DNA of 64,000 nt, from positions 79,345-143,344 of the forward strand of contig JAAXHJ010000055.1 in assembly GCA_012270965.1 (NCBI GenBank). Direction: 5' to 3'. Of this stretch, positions 36,884 through 46,467 are shown in pieces. Under the pieces are notes generated by a model. It worked only from the letters and a program-made list of their open reading frames with translations. It was not told where the DNA came from and did no database searches. Each line of letters starts with the position of its first letter. Positions within the stretch are counted from its first letter, which is position 1. This DNA comes from Candidatus Palauibacter poriticola. GTDB taxonomy: Bacteria; Gemmatimonadota; Gemmatimonadetes; Palauibacterales; Palauibacteraceae. The translations under genes and the position numbers were made by a program.

Positions 36884-37638
36884 CGGAGGTCGCGGAGACC
36901 CGGAGGGACGGCATGCTGCGGTTGTCGCACTGGGAGTCGCTCGATCCGAACCTCGTGTGCGGCATCACGACGGCGGTGCGCGGGGATCTCGCGGTCGCGG
37001 AGGCCTCCCCGGAGCGCGTGGCCTCGATCTACTCGGACTTGGCCCGGGAACTCGGCTTCCGGCACGTGTCGGTGCCGACGCAGGTCCACGGCACGGACCT
37101 CCGGGAGATCAGAGCCGAGCCCGGCCCGGCCGCGGAGAGTTGTACCGTCCACCGGGCGGGTCGCGTGGACGGCCAGCTCGCGGACGGACCCGGTTGGCTT
37201 CTGGCCGCGACCGCGGCCGATTGCGTGCCCGTCTATCTGTGGTCCCGGGAACTCGCGCACACCGGGCTGATCCACGCGGGATGGCGCGGGGCTGCGGCGG
37301 GCATTCTCCGCCGTGCGATTTCCCGGCTCGCCCGCAGCCTCGATCGCCGCCCCTCCGGCGCCGTCGGGGATCTCCGAGTCCATCTGGGGCCCGCGATTTG
37401 TGGGGACTGCTACGAGGTCGGCACACCCGTGCTTTCCGCGTTCGGCCTCGGCGGCACGCGCGCCCGAATCGATCTGAGGGAAATCCTCGCCCACCAGGCC
37501 ACGGCGGCCGGCGTCGAACCCGCCGCGCTCACCACCTCCCGTTTCTGCACCGCATGCGGCCCCGGCGACCTTCATTCCCACCGCGCAAGCGGCGGCACGG
37601 CCGGACGCATGGCCGCCTTCCTGGGGCTGCGTGGCTGA
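36880..37638 (+). CDS. pgeF: Peptidoglycan editing factor PgeF (YfiH/DUF152)
   Basis: Purine nucleoside/laccase-like family that prevents mis-incorporation of L-Ser for L-Ala in peptidoglycan precursors; members also show adenosine deaminase or phenol oxidase activity in vitro. Zinc ligands by family pattern: QVHGTDL (H70), TAADCVPVYL (C115) and HAGWRG (H132), followed by GPAICGDCYEVG. 252 residues. It starts with an ATGA overlap after murA, which fits a joint role in wall precursor quality. Confidence 0.9.
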   Translation: MTEVAETRRDGMLRLSHWESLDPNLVCGITTAVRGDLAVAEASPERVASIYSDLARELGFRHVSVPTQVHGTDLREIRAEPGPAAESCTVHRAGRVDGQLADGPGWLLAATAADCVPVYLWSRELAHTGLIHAGWRGAAAGILRRAISRLARSLDRRPSGAVGDLRVHLGPAICGDCYEVGTPVLSAFGLGGTRARIDLREILAHQATAAGVEPAALTTSRFCTACGPGDLHSHRASGGTAGRMAAFLGLRG

Positions 37639-37838
37639 ATCGGCCGCGCCTCGGTCGGTGGCCTCCCGTTGACGGGGGACGTGACACGGGTGTTCGTGCG
37701 CCCCCGGCGTCGCGCAGCCGTAGTCGCGAAGTTCGACGAACCGTGGGCGCAACGTCACGTTCCCGGAAGAGTGTAATGGCATGACGGCGCAATCCCGTTG
37801 GAGCAGCCGCGTAGCGACCGGGCGAGCGCGCTGCTGGT
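37639..37838. other. Intergenic start of a lower-GC stretch
   Basis: No gene seen. From here to about 38520 the DNA is visibly richer in A and T than its surroundings, with long runs of non-coding character. Confidence 0.4.
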
Positions 37839-38487
37839 TTGCCTTACGATGATCTCGCGCGGCGGCGGATCGAGGCGGGACCACTCGCACGCACCGTGAA
37901 CACGGATCTGTACGTTCTCACTTCAACGATTACGGCAAGTGGCGATAAGCTGGTTGGAAGCCGTGTTGGCAGTTCGGAGATTGTCTACTGGCTTGAACAG
38001 GGAGCCATTATGGCCGTCATGATTTCCAGTCCGATTCGTCTGCCCATTGGGATGAAGTGCTCGCTGCGGTTCGGCGCTGCCTTGAGAGCGACGGCAAGTG
38101 CGTGGCGCTCAAGCGGAGGATCTATGCGTCGGCTAATAGGATCGACGGATAATCTGGGCGATCAGTCCATACTCACCGTCGTGGGCGTGAACGATTCGTA
38201 CTCTTTCGAAATCCGGGAGAGCCACGGCGGGATCGGTACGCGTGTCGCGAGAGAGGTCGGAAACCTCCCTGGCCTTTCACGGCTTCGGAATCGCAGCCGA
38301 CGAGCGCATTTGGGTGGAGCTGGATGCGCCAGCCGAAGGCGAGGCGGATCGCAGGTACGATGTTTTTCGGAGAGACGGTGAGTACGTCGCCAGGTTCGCG
38401 ACCCGGCGGGTATCGCTCTCCGTTGGATCGGGAGAGAGTCGTCGTTCGGCGTGCTTCGCGGAACACTTGACGAGCAATACGTCTTGA
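37839..38487 (+). pseudogene. Decayed beta-propeller protein gene (remnant)
   Basis: Two overlapping open frames in different registers appear to be pieces of one gene. The first (37839-38381) contains VVGVNDSYSFEIRESHGG; the second (38242-38487) continues with FGIAADERIWVELDAPAEGE and RYDVFRRDGEYVARFATR. Both pieces look like the last blades of six-bladed beta-propeller proteins such as the one at 46464. The register change near 38250 implies a frameshift; no start, signal peptide or upstream blades survive. Codon use is more A/T-rich than in neighbours. Either piece might still be expressed, but I think the gene is dead. Confidence 0.45.
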
Positions 38488-38717
38488 GACTGAGACTAAG
38501 GACGCCGCGATCGCAGTAGAGGGTTTTGCGAACGCGCATCTGCGGCTTTGCGATCCTCTCAGCGTCCCGTGGCCGAACCGGCTGCGCATCACCGGCGGGA
38601 GGCCGGGCGCGGGCGGCGTGAACGAGCAGCCGTATCGAGGCGTCGAGTGAGCTTCGCCTCCTTCGGCCTCCCAGCCGTCACGCCGCTCGTCGCTCCGCCC
38701 CGAGACGACGGTTGCTG

Positions 38718-38746
38718 TTGCAGCGGGTCGGAGCCTGCCGTATGTT
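38718..38746 (+). promoter_or_regulatory. Candidate promoter of the rimP-nusA operon
   Basis: TTGCAG (38718-38723), 17-base spacer, TATGTT (38741-38746). Transcription from here would pass through the terminator hairpin at 38802 before reaching rimP at 38887. Hexamer matches are moderate. Confidence 0.4.
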
Positions 38747-38801
38747 CGGAATCGCATGTCCACATACGTCCGCGCGGGCCGGCGGGCGATGGCGTTACTC
38801 G

Positions 38802-38835
38802 AAGTGGGGAAGCTGTACGGGCCCCACTTTTTTTT
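38802..38835 (+). terminator. Intrinsic terminator in the rimP-nusA leader
   Basis: Stem AAGTGGGG (38802-38809), 12-base loop, CCCCACTT (38822-38829), running into eight consecutive T. All eight pairs are perfect. It is the only textbook Rho-independent terminator I see in the window, 51 bases before the rimP start. It is either the end of an upstream transcript or an attenuator. Confidence 0.85.
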
Positions 38836-38886
38836 GCAGTAGGGCGAGCCGGATTCGCCGAAGACGTCGGTCGGAAGGGGTGGGTC

Positions 38887-39378
38887 GTGCTGGACTCCGC
38901 GGACATCGAACGCGCGGTCGAAGCCCTCGGCTTCGAGGTCGTGCAGATGGAGCGGGGCGGGGGCCGTCGCCGGCCGTTGCTTCGGCTCCGGATTGATCGA
39001 CCGGGTCCGTCGCCCGCGCGGTCGGGCGTCACCGTCGACGACTGCGTCGCGGTGACGAGCGAGCTGCGTGGCGCACTCGGGGATGGAGTCGCCGAGGATT
39101 GGGTGCTCGAGGTGTCGTCGCCGGGAGTGGACCGGCCGCTGGTCAAGGCCGCGGATTACGGCCGCTTCGCCGGGTCGCGGATTCGCGTCCGGGGATACGG
39201 TCCGCTGGCCGGTCGGGGCCGAAAGCTGGAAGGTGTGCTGCTCGGGATGGTGGACGGACTGCCCGAGACGTTCGCGCTGGAGATCGAAGGGGATCGCGTG
39301 GAGATCCCGCTGGAGGTCGTGGCCTCCGCCCGCCTGGTCTACGACTGGGATGCGGCCGGAGGCGTGGATGGGAGATAG
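38887..39378 (+). CDS. rimP: Ribosome maturation factor RimP
   Basis: Assists 30S assembly. The GTG at 38887 gives a 163-residue protein beginning MLDSADIERAVEALGFEVVQME. Conserved LRLRIDRP, DDCVAVTSELRGAL, WVLEVSSPGVDRPL (the family hallmark) and the C-terminal Sm-like part PLEVVASARLVYDW type are present. The frame is open further upstream into non-conserved sequence. It is the first gene of the rimP-nusA-infB operon, nine bases before nusA. Confidence 0.93.
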   Translation: MLDSADIERAVEALGFEVVQMERGGGRRRPLLRLRIDRPGPSPARSGVTVDDCVAVTSELRGALGDGVAEDWVLEVSSPGVDRPLVKAADYGRFAGSRIRVRGYGPLAGRGRKLEGVLLGMVDGLPETFALEIEGDRVEIPLEVVASARLVYDWDAAGGVDGR

Positions 39379-39387
39379 AGAGAGGAA

Positions 39388-40845
39388 ATGAGCGATCAGA
39401 TCCCGATCGTTGAGGCGTTCCGTATGATGGCGGCGAACAAGTCGCTGACGGAGCTGGAGTTGCATGATCTCATCCGCGACGGGATCCATGCGGCGCTCGC
39501 CCGTAATTTCGGCGGTCCGGTCGAAGCGGAAATCGACGTCTCCGACGAAGGCGACATCTCGATCGTCGTCCTCAAGGAAGTTGTTCAGGAGGTGGAGGAT
39601 CCGGCTCGGGAGGTGATTCTCGAGCAGGCTCGCTGGGATGATCCCGACTTCCAGGTCGGCGACCTCATGGAGATCCCCGTCGACTTCAGGGATTTCGGAC
39701 GCAGCGCGGTCATGGCCGCCAAGCAGCGGATCATCCAGCGCATCCGCGAGGGAGAGCGCGACCGGATCCGCATGGAATTCAACGACCGGGTGGGGGACCT
39801 CGTCTCGGGCGAGGTACAGGCGAGCGAGCGCGGCAAACTCGTCGTGATGCTGAACCGGTCTCGCGAAGCCGAGGCGATCATCCCGTGGCGGGAACAGAAT
39901 CCGCGGGAGCGCTTCCGCCAGGGCGAGCCGATCCGTGCCGTGCTCAAGCTGCTGGAGGAGACGTCGCGGGGCCCGCGACTCATCCTGTCGCGGGCGGACC
40001 CCCAGTTCGTCGCGTCGCTGTTCGCGCTCGAGGTGCCGGAGATCTACCAGAACATCGTGGACATCAAGGAGATCGTGCGCGAAGCGGGCGGGCGCACCAA
40101 GGTGGCCGTCGCGTCCCGGGACGAGGCCGTCGACCCGGTCGGCGCCTGCGTGGGCCTCAAGGGGTCGCGCGTTCAGGCCGTCGTGTCGGAGTTGAGCGGG
40201 GAACGGATCGACATCGTCCCGTGGCACCCGGACCCCGAAATCTTCGCCCGCCGCGCGCTGGCTCCGGCCCGGGTCGCCAAGGTGATCTCGGACCAGGAGC
40301 GGCACGTCATTACGGCGATCGTGGACGAGGACCAGCTCTCGCTGGCGATCGGGCGAAACGGGCAGAACGTGCGGTTGGCGTCGCAGCTCATCGGATGGCA
40401 GATCGACCTCTATTCCAGCCGCGACTGGATGGAGCGCGGCGGGGAAGCCGGCCTGTTCGGAGGCGATGACGAATACGAGATGTCCGACTTCCCGCTTTCC
40501 GAGCTTGAAGGGATCGCCCCCGCGACGCTTGCGGCGCTCGAGGCGGCCGGGGTCGGCAGCTTTTACGGACTCCTCGACATGGATCGGAGCGATTTCCTTC
40601 GGGTTCCGGGGATCGGGCCCGACGAGGCGGATACGCTGGAGGCGCTCATCGACGAGCTGACCGTCGTGGACGAGGCGCAGACGGAGGGCGCCGCGGCCGC
40701 GAAGACGGCGGCCGAGGCGCCCGCGGAGGCGGCCGCCTCGGATGCGGAGTCGGAGGCGGCGGCACCGGATGCGCCGTCGGAGGCGGCGTCCGGTGAGGCG
40801 GCCGGTGCGCTGCCCTCGGCGGCCTCGGGCGAGGGGACCGCCTGA
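39388..40845 (+). CDS. nusA: Transcription termination/antitermination factor NusA
   Basis: RNA polymerase-binding factor controlling pausing, termination and antitermination. N-terminal domain 1-130, S1 domain about 135-200 (GDLVSGEVQASERGKLVVML), two KH domains about 200-345 (GACVGLKGSRVQAVVSELSGE; LAIGRNGQNVRLASQLIGW). Then helix-hairpin-helix type C-terminal repeats with FLRVPGIGPDEADTLEAL, and an Ala/Glu-rich low-complexity tail (about 440-485). 485 residues. A near-perfect terminator lies in the operon leader, which NusA could influence. Confidence 0.96.
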   Translation: MSDQIPIVEAFRMMAANKSLTELELHDLIRDGIHAALARNFGGPVEAEIDVSDEGDISIVVLKEVVQEVEDPAREVILEQARWDDPDFQVGDLMEIPVDFRDFGRSAVMAAKQRIIQRIREGERDRIRMEFNDRVGDLVSGEVQASERGKLVVMLNRSREAEAIIPWREQNPRERFRQGEPIRAVLKLLEETSRGPRLILSRADPQFVASLFALEVPEIYQNIVDIKEIVREAGGRTKVAVASRDEAVDPVGACVGLKGSRVQAVVSELSGERIDIVPWHPDPEIFARRALAPARVAKVISDQERHVITAIVDEDQLSLAIGRNGQNVRLASQLIGWQIDLYSSRDWMERGGEAGLFGGDDEYEMSDFPLSELEGIAPATLAALEAAGVGSFYGLLDMDRSDFLRVPGIGPDEADTLEALIDELTVVDEAQTEGAAAAKTAAEAPAEAAASDAESEAAAPDAPSEAASGEAAGALPSAASGEGTA

Positions 40846-41225
40846 GACGCGGCGGAGCCCGGGGACGGGCGGGCGGCACGCTGAGCCTGCTCGGCATCGC
40901 GACGCGCGCGGGCCGGGTTGCGCTCGGAACTCGGGCCGTGGACAGCGCGGCGCGCAGGGGAAGGCTCGCCCTGCTCGTGGTGGCGGGCGACGCATCGCGG
41001 CATGCGCTGAACCGCCTCACGCCACAGGCGCGGCGGGCGTCGCGTGTCACGGTGGCGAGCCGCAGGGCGCTCGGACGGGCGCTCGGACGGAACGATGTGG
41101 CCGTGGTCGGCGTCACGGATTTGGCGCTGGCGCAGCGGATTCTCGAAGGGGAGCGCACGCCCTCGCGGCGTGACGAAAGCTCCGGGTCGCACGGAGACCC
41201 GGGAGGGCGGGTGCCTGGACAATGA
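40842..41225 (+). CDS. L7Ae-like ribosomal protein (YlxQ)
   Basis: Small L7Ae/L30e-type RNA-binding protein commonly encoded between nusA and infB. The conserved region begins TLSLLGIATRAGRVALGTRAV and continues with LALLVVAGDASRHALNRL and NDVAVVGVTDLALAQRIL. This block starts before the first usual start codon (GTG 40938), which would remove the first conserved helix. The only candidate that keeps it is CTG 40842, overlapping the nusA stop as CTGA in the manner of the many NTGA overlaps here; that gives 127 residues. The YlxR gene often found beside it is absent. ATGA overlap with infB. Confidence 0.78.
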   Translation: MRRGGARGRAGGTLSLLGIATRAGRVALGTRAVDSAARRGRLALLVVAGDASRHALNRLTPQARRASRVTVASRRALGRALGRNDVAVVGVTDLALAQRILEGERTPSRRDESSGSHGDPGGRVPGQ

Positions 41226-43954
41226 AGCGTGTCTTCGAGGTCGCGGAGGAACTGAGACTCGACCCGAGTCAACTCATCCAGCTGCTGCGGCAGATGGATG
41301 TGCCCGTGCGGAGCCACATGTCGAGCGTGGACTCGGCGAATGTGGCGCGTCTGCACGCGCGGCTCGAACGCGAACGGCGGGGTGAGACGGTCACGACCAC
41401 GGCCGCCCCCGTGCGGCGACGCCGTCGCCGACGCAGGGCCGCTCCCCCGCCGCTCACGACCGCGACGCCGGACGTCGAGGTTGAGAAAGGGATCAGGGCC
41501 TCCCCCGAGGCGGCGGAAGAGGAGACGGTGGCCGTCGAGGTGCCCGAAGTCGAATCTCCGGTCGAGGCCGAGATCGAGGCCGGGACCGATGCCGAGCCTG
41601 AGCCCGGCACCGAAGCCGAGACGGAGCCCCCCCCGGCGGAGGCGGAGTCCGAACCTGAGGCCGAAGTGGCCCCGAAGCCCGCCGAGGCTCCCGAGGTTCC
41701 CGCCCCCGAAGCGGCCGTGCCGGCGGAGCCGGACGCGAGTGTCGAGGTCGCGGAGCCGGACGTCGCCGAACCCGAGGCGCAACCTGCGGAGCCCGAGGCG
41801 GAACCCGCGGAGCCTGCGGCGCGGGTGGAGGCGCCGCCCGCCCCGGCCCGTCCCGTGCGCCGGCCGAAGCCGGTCCGCCGGGACATGCCGTCGCCGGCCT
41901 CCCCCCCGGCGCCCTCGGCCCCCCGGGCCTCGGCGGGCCCCGGCGGCAAGGTGCGAATCTCGGCCGAAGGGTACACGGTCGATGGCCGCAAGAAGTCTCG
42001 CGGCGGAGACGGCAAGAAGCGGCGGCGCGTGGATCGAAACGCCGTCCAGCAGAATTTCCGCAAGACGCTGGCCGCGATGGGGCAGTCCTCGCCACGCAAG
42101 CGGCGTCGCGAAACGCAGCAACAGCAGCGCGAGGCCGAGCGCGAGCAGCGTGAACTCGAACGGCGCACGGAGAAGGCGACGGTTCGGGTCAACGAGTTCC
42201 TCACCGTGTCGGAACTCGCCGATCTGATCGAGGTTCCGCCGCAGGCCATCATCACGTCGGCGTTCAAGAACCTCGGCCTCATGGTGACGATCAATCAGCG
42301 GCTCGACTTCGGTCAGATCGAACTCATCTGCGAAGAGGCCGGCTTCACGGCGATCCGGGAGGAGGGCTTCGAGGCGGACCTCAAGAGCGACGACGAAGAC
42401 CTGCCCGAGGACGAGAGCCAACTGGTGCCCCGGCCGCCCATCGTGACCGTGATGGGCCACGTCGACCACGGAAAGACGTCGCTGCTCGACCGTATCCGGA
42501 GCACCAACGTGATCGCGGGAGAGGCGGGAGGCATTACGCAGCACATCGGCGCCTATCACGTGGTTCTGTCGGAGGGTCGTACGATCACCTTCCTCGACAC
42601 GCCCGGCCACGAGGCGTTCACGGCCATGCGCGCGCGCGGCGCGGAAGTGACGGACATCGTGATCCTCGTCGTGGCGGCCGACGACTCCGTGATGCCGCAG
42701 ACGATCGAGGCGATCAGCCACGCCCGGAACGCGTCGGTGCCGATCGTGGTCGCGGTGAACAAGGTCGACCTCCCAACGGCGGACGTGAATCGAGTCAAGA
42801 GGGAACTCATCGCGCGGGAGGTGGTCCTGGAGGACTTCGGCGGCGAGATCCTCGGCGCGGATGTCTCGGCCAAGACGGGCGAGGGGTTGGAGGATCTGCT
42901 CGAGAAGGTTCTTCTCCAAGCGGAGATCCTCGAGCTGAAGGCTAACCCCGAGAGGGAAGCCCGGGGGACGGTGGTCGAGGCGCAGCTGGACCGCGGCATG
43001 GGTCCGGTGGCGACCGTGCTCGTGGAGCGGGGCACGCTGGAGGTCGGCGTCGATTTCGTCTGCGGACTCCATGGCGGGCGGGTTCGCGCGCTCCTCGATG
43101 AGCGGGGCCGAAAGGTCACGAGCGCCGGTCCGGGGATCCCGGTGCGGGTGCTCGGGATCGAGGGCGTACCGCAGGCCGGCGACTCCCTCGTCGTCCTCCC
43201 CGCGGCGCGGGTCCGCGAGATCGTCTCGCGGCGCCGGCAACTGGAGCGGGAGAAGGACATCCGCCGCCGGGCGACCGGAACGCGGCTCGAGGATGTCTTC
43301 GCCGCCGTCAAGGCGGGCCAGCGCGCGCGCCTGAACGTCGTCATCAAGGGCGATACTGATGGGTCGGTCCAGGCACTCTCCGACAGCCTCGAGCGGCTGT
43401 CGACCGACGAGGTGTCGGTCGAGGTCATCCACCGGGCGGTGGGCGGCATCAACGAGTCCGACATTCTGCTGGCCTCGACCTCCGAGGCGATCATCGTCGG
43501 CTTCCACGTCCGGCCGGACGCCGGGGCGGCGGCCGCCGCGGAACGGGAGTCGATCGAGATCCGCATCTACAACGTGATCTACGAAGCGGTCGAGGAGATT
43601 CGTCTCGCGCTCGAGGGCCTGCTCGCGCCCGAGCAGCGTGAGATCACGGTCGGCATGGCGGAGATCCGCGAACTCTTCCGCGTCCCGAAGGCGGGGACGA
43701 TCGCGGGCTGCTACGTCCAGTCCGGCACCATGCGGCGCAACCTTCCGATCCGCCTCCTGCGCGACCAGATCCAGATCTACCAGGGCCGGATCGACAGCCT
43801 GCGGCGGTTCAAGGAGGATGTGCGCCAGGTGAAGGACGGGTACGAGTGCGGCATCTCCATCGAGAACTACAACGATATCAAGGTCGGCGATGTGATCGAG
43901 TGCTACGAGGTGGTGGAGGTCGCGCGCACCCTCTCCGGAGCACCGGCGGGCTGA
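41222..43954 (+). CDS. infB: Translation initiation factor IF-2
   Basis: GTPase that positions initiator tRNA on the 30S subunit. N-terminal IF2-N helix bundle ([21 protein letters not shown]), a long Pro/Glu/Ala-rich linker (about 60-290), a second IF2-N block, then the G domain: G1 GHVDHGKTS near 415, [14 protein letters not shown]. Domains II-IV follow, with the C-terminal tRNA-binding region ending in [20 protein letters not shown]. 910 residues, long because of the linker. It is in the conserved nusA-infB-rbfA-truB order. Confidence 0.97.
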   Translation: MKRVFEVAEELRLDPSQLIQLLRQMDVPVRSHMSSVDSANVARLHARLERERRGETVTTTAAPVRRRRRRRRAAPPPLTTATPDVEVEKGIRASPEAAEEETVAVEVPEVESPVEAEIEAGTDAEPEPGTEAETEPPPAEAESEPEAEVAPKPAEAPEVPAPEAAVPAEPDASVEVAEPDVAEPEAQPAEPEAEPAEPAARVEAPPAPARPVRRPKPVRRDMPSPASPPAPSAPRASAGPGGKVRISAEGYTVDGRKKSRGGDGKKRRRVDRNAVQQNFRKTLAAMGQSSPRKRRRETQQQQREAEREQRELERRTEKATVRVNEFLTVSELADLIEVPPQAIITSAFKNLGLMVTINQRLDFGQIELICEEAGFTAIREEGFEADLKSDDEDLPEDESQLVPRPPIVTVMGHVDHGKTSLLDRIRSTNVIAGEAGGITQHIGAYHVVLSEGRTITFLDTPGHEAFTAMRARGAEVTDIVILVVAADDSVMPQTIEAISHARNASVPIVVAVNKVDLPTADVNRVKRELIAREVVLEDFGGEILGADVSAKTGEGLEDLLEKVLLQAEILELKANPEREARGTVVEAQLDRGMGPVATVLVERGTLEVGVDFVCGLHGGRVRALLDERGRKVTSAGPGIPVRVLGIEGVPQAGDSLVVLPAARVREIVSRRRQLEREKDIRRRATGTRLEDVFAAVKAGQRARLNVVIKGDTDGSVQALSDSLERLSTDEVSVEVIHRAVGGINESDILLASTSEAIIVGFHVRPDAGAAAAAERESIEIRIYNVIYEAVEEIRLALEGLLAPEQREITVGMAEIRELFRVPKAGTIAGCYVQSGTMRRNLPIRLLRDQIQIYQGRIDSLRRFKEDVRQVKDGYECGISIENYNDIKVGDVIECYEVVEVARTLSGAPAG

Positions 43955-43970
43955 CCTTCCGCGGGGCATC

Positions 43971-44255
43971 ATGGCCGTCATCGGAGTGGGCCGCTGGGTG
44001 TTTCACCTCCCGGGCTGCCGGTCGCTCAAAGCGAAGCGTTCGGTGGTCCGCGGTCTGCGGGAGCGCACCATCCTGAAGTTCCGGGTTTCGGCCGCCGAGA
44101 CAGGCCTCCGCGACCGGGCCGCGATGACCGAGATCACGGCCTGCGTCGTAGCGGGCGAACGCCGCTCCGCCGAATCGGTTCTCGGACGCGTGGACCGCTT
44201 TCTGAGATCCGACCCGAGGGCGCACGTCATCGAGTCGGAGACCGAGTTCCTGTGA
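43971..44255 (+). CDS. DUF503 (YlxP-like) protein
   Basis: A 94-residue protein of the DUF503 family: MAVIGVGRWVFHLPGCRSLKAKRSVVRGL and VSAAETGLRDRAAMTEITACVVAG match YlxP, a small ferredoxin-like-fold protein usually encoded between infB and rbfA. It has been linked to ribosome assembly by context only. The ATG lies 16 bases after infB. Confidence 0.9.
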   Translation: MAVIGVGRWVFHLPGCRSLKAKRSVVRGLRERTILKFRVSAAETGLRDRAAMTEITACVVAGERRSAESVLGRVDRFLRSDPRAHVIESETEFL

Positions 44256-44289
44256 GGGCCTGCGGCCCGGGTCCGGGGCGGGGAAGCGC

Positions 44290-44646
44290 GTGACCCATCG
44301 CCACCGGAGCGAACGGCTGGGCGAGCTGTTCCGGCGCGAACTCACGCGCCTCCTTCTTGGATCGCTCAAGGACCCGCGCCTCGACGGAGTGACGGTGACC
44401 GACGTGCGGGCGACGCGGGATCTCTCCTTCGCGACCGTCTACATTCGCTCCGACGAGGATGTGTCGGAGGGAATCGAGGGCCTGGAACACGCGGTGGGGT
44501 TCATCCGACGGGAACTCGGCCGCTCGCTCCGGTTGCGGAAGATCCCGGAATTCCGCTTCTTGCCCGACGAAACGCCCGAGCACGCCAGCCGGATCGAGGA
44601 GCTGCTGCGCCAGGCGCGCGGGGACGCGGGGCCGCGTGGCGACTGA
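44290..44646 (+). CDS. rbfA: 30S ribosome-binding factor RbfA
   Basis: Cold-shock-associated 30S maturation factor with a KH-like fold. MTHRHRSERLGELFRRELTRLLLGSLKDPRLDGVTVTDV, DLSFATVYIRSDED and LRLRKIPEFRFLPDE cover the family core. 118 residues; GTG start. It overlaps the truB start by 11 bases. Confidence 0.95.
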   Translation: MTHRHRSERLGELFRRELTRLLLGSLKDPRLDGVTVTDVRATRDLSFATVYIRSDEDVSEGIEGLEHAVGFIRRELGRSLRLRKIPEFRFLPDETPEHASRIEELLRQARGDAGPRGD

Positions 44647-45550
44647 CGCCGGCCTGCTCTTGGTCGACAAGCCGGCTGGAGCGACGTCGCACGACATCGT
44701 CCTTCGCATACGCCGGGCTCTGGGCGCGCGCCGGATCGGCCACACGGGCACGCTCGACCCCTTCGCGACCGGGCTCCTGCTCTCGCTGGTCGGGCCCTTC
44801 ACCCGGCTCGCCGACCTCTACCACGGCCTCCCGAAAGCCTATGCAGCGACGATGGCGCTCGGACGAGAGACGGACACGGACGATCTCAAGGGGAAGACCG
44901 TGGCGGAGGATGCCGCTTGGCGGGAGCTGGGCCCCGAGGCGATCCTGGCTTCCTTCGCGGCCCGCGAGGGCGTCGGGCGGCAGGTGCCCTCCTTCTACTC
45001 GGCGCGCCGCACCGGTGGCGAGCGCGCCTACGCGCTGGCCCGCCGCGGGGAGCGTCCCGACCTCGAGGCCCGCGAGGTGACGATCCACGACATCGCGGTC
45101 ACGGACATCGATCTGCCCCGGGTTCGCTTCCGTGCGAGCGTCTCCACCGGCACGTACGTGCGCGCGCTGGCCCGCGACATCGGGCGCGACCTCGGACCGG
45201 GGGCGCACCTGACGGCGCTGCGCCGCACGGAGATCGGCCCCTTCCGGGTGGACGAGGCGACTCCTCCCGACGCGGTGGCGGAAGCGGTGGCCGAGGCGTC
45301 CCCCGCCTGGCGCCCGGGGGTGGCCGCGCTGCCGTGGGTGCGGCGGCGCGAACTGAACCGTGGGGAACGGGACGAGATCCGGTACGGAAGATCCGTAGAG
45401 CGCGGAGACGTGCTGCCCGCCCCGGAGCGCGCGCGCGACTCCGGCGGGGAGACCGAGAAGCGGGTCGCGCTGTACGCCTCGGGCGCCCTCCTCGCCATCG
45501 CCGAGGAGCGCGACGGCCGGCTCTATCCGAAGAAGGTGTTCACCGAGTGA
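44636..45550 (+). CDS. truB: tRNA pseudouridine-55 synthase
   Basis: Isomerises U55 in the T loop of tRNAs. LLLVDKPAGATSHDIV, catalytic Asp41 in GHTGTLDPFATGLL, ETDTDDLKGK, QVPSFYSARRTGGERAYALAR and STGTYVRALARDIG are the classical motifs. 304 residues with a PUA-like C terminus. The GTG start lies inside rbfA. The stop overlaps the ribF GTG (GTGA). Confidence 0.96.
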   Translation: MATDAGLLLVDKPAGATSHDIVLRIRRALGARRIGHTGTLDPFATGLLLSLVGPFTRLADLYHGLPKAYAATMALGRETDTDDLKGKTVAEDAAWRELGPEAILASFAAREGVGRQVPSFYSARRTGGERAYALARRGERPDLEAREVTIHDIAVTDIDLPRVRFRASVSTGTYVRALARDIGRDLGPGAHLTALRRTEIGPFRVDEATPPDAVAEAVAEASPAWRPGVAALPWVRRRELNRGERDEIRYGRSVERGDVLPAPERARDSGGETEKRVALYASGALLAIAEERDGRLYPKKVFTE

Positions 45551-46467
45551 AGGGGCTTCCCCCGCTCGCCCGCGGCACGGTGGTCACGATGGGGACCTTC
45601 GATGGGGTCCACCTGGGACACCAGACCATCGTGCGCGACGTGCGCCGGCGCGCACGGAAGCGCGAAGGCCGCTCCGTACTCCTCACCTTCGACCCTCATC
45701 CGCTTCGCGTCGTGCGTCCCGACATCGCGCCCCCGCTCCTCACCCTACCGGACGAGAAGAAGGAGATCCTCGCCCAGCTCGGGCTCGACTACGTCGTTTT
45801 CCTTTCCTTCACGCGCGACCTTTCGCGCTACTCTCCGAAGCAGTTCGTGGAGGACATCATGGTCCCGCACCTGCGCCCGTCGGAGGTCGTGATCGGGTAC
45901 GACCACGGTTTTGGGCGCGGGCGCGCGGGAGACGCGTCCGTGCTCGAACGGCTCGGGGGCATCCACGGGTTCGAGGTATCCGTCGTCGAGGGCGTCGAGG
46001 CGGACGGATCCGCCATCTCATCGACCCGCATTCGACAAGCCGTGGCGGCGGGCGACATGGAGAGTGCGGCGGCCGGGCTCGGGCGTCCGTTCTCGTTCCG
46101 CGGGACCGTGATTCGAGGGTTGGGACGCGGCAAGACGCTCGGTTTCCCGACCGCGAACCTCGCGCCTCCCTCCTCGGACAAGCTCCTCCCGGCGGAAGGC
46201 ATCTACGCCGTGCGCGCCGCGCTCGGTTCCGAGCCGGTCGATGGGCTGCTGCACCTCGGCCCGCGACCGACCTTCGCGAACGCTCCGCCGGCCATCGAAG
46301 TGTTCCTCATCGACTTCGAGCGTGAAATCTACGGCGAGCGCGTGGTCGTGGACGTCCTCCACCGGCTGCGCGAGGTGCGGTCGTTCCATTCGGGAGACGA
46401 TCTCGTAGCCCAGATGCGGCGCGACCTCGCGGACGGTCGCGACTATTTCGGCCAAATGCGGGCGTGA
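45547..46467 (+). CDS. ribF: Bifunctional riboflavin kinase/FAD synthetase
   Basis: Converts riboflavin to FMN, then FAD. The N-terminal FAD synthetase (to ~180) has VVTMGTFDGVHLGHQ and ISSTRIRQAVAAGDM; the C-terminal kinase (about 185-306) has GRGKTLGFPTANL and the active-site GEGIYAVR-type segment LLPAEGIYAVR. 306 residues. It provides FAD for the acyl-CoA dehydrogenase type enzymes among others. GTGA overlap with truB before and with the beta-propeller gene after. Confidence 0.95.
   Translation: MKGLPPLARGTVVTMGTFDGVHLGHQTIVRDVRRRARKREGRSVLLTFDPHPLRVVRPDIAPPLLTLPDEKKEILAQLGLDYVVFLSFTRDLSRYSPKQFVEDIMVPHLRPSEVVIGYDHGFGRGRAGDASVLERLGGIHGFEVSVVEGVEADGSAISSTRIRQAVAAGDMESAAAGLGRPFSFRGTVIRGLGRGKTLGFPTANLAPPSSDKLLPAEGIYAVRAALGSEPVDGLLHLGPRPTFANAPPAIEVFLIDFEREIYGERVVVDVLHRLREVRSFHSGDDLVAQMRRDLADGRDYFGQMRA

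Noticed and set aside
40646-43981. Long minus-strand open frame opposite nusA and infB
   Set aside because: Shadow of infB's codon structure; low-complexity Arg/Asp/Leu-rich translation and no recognisable motif.
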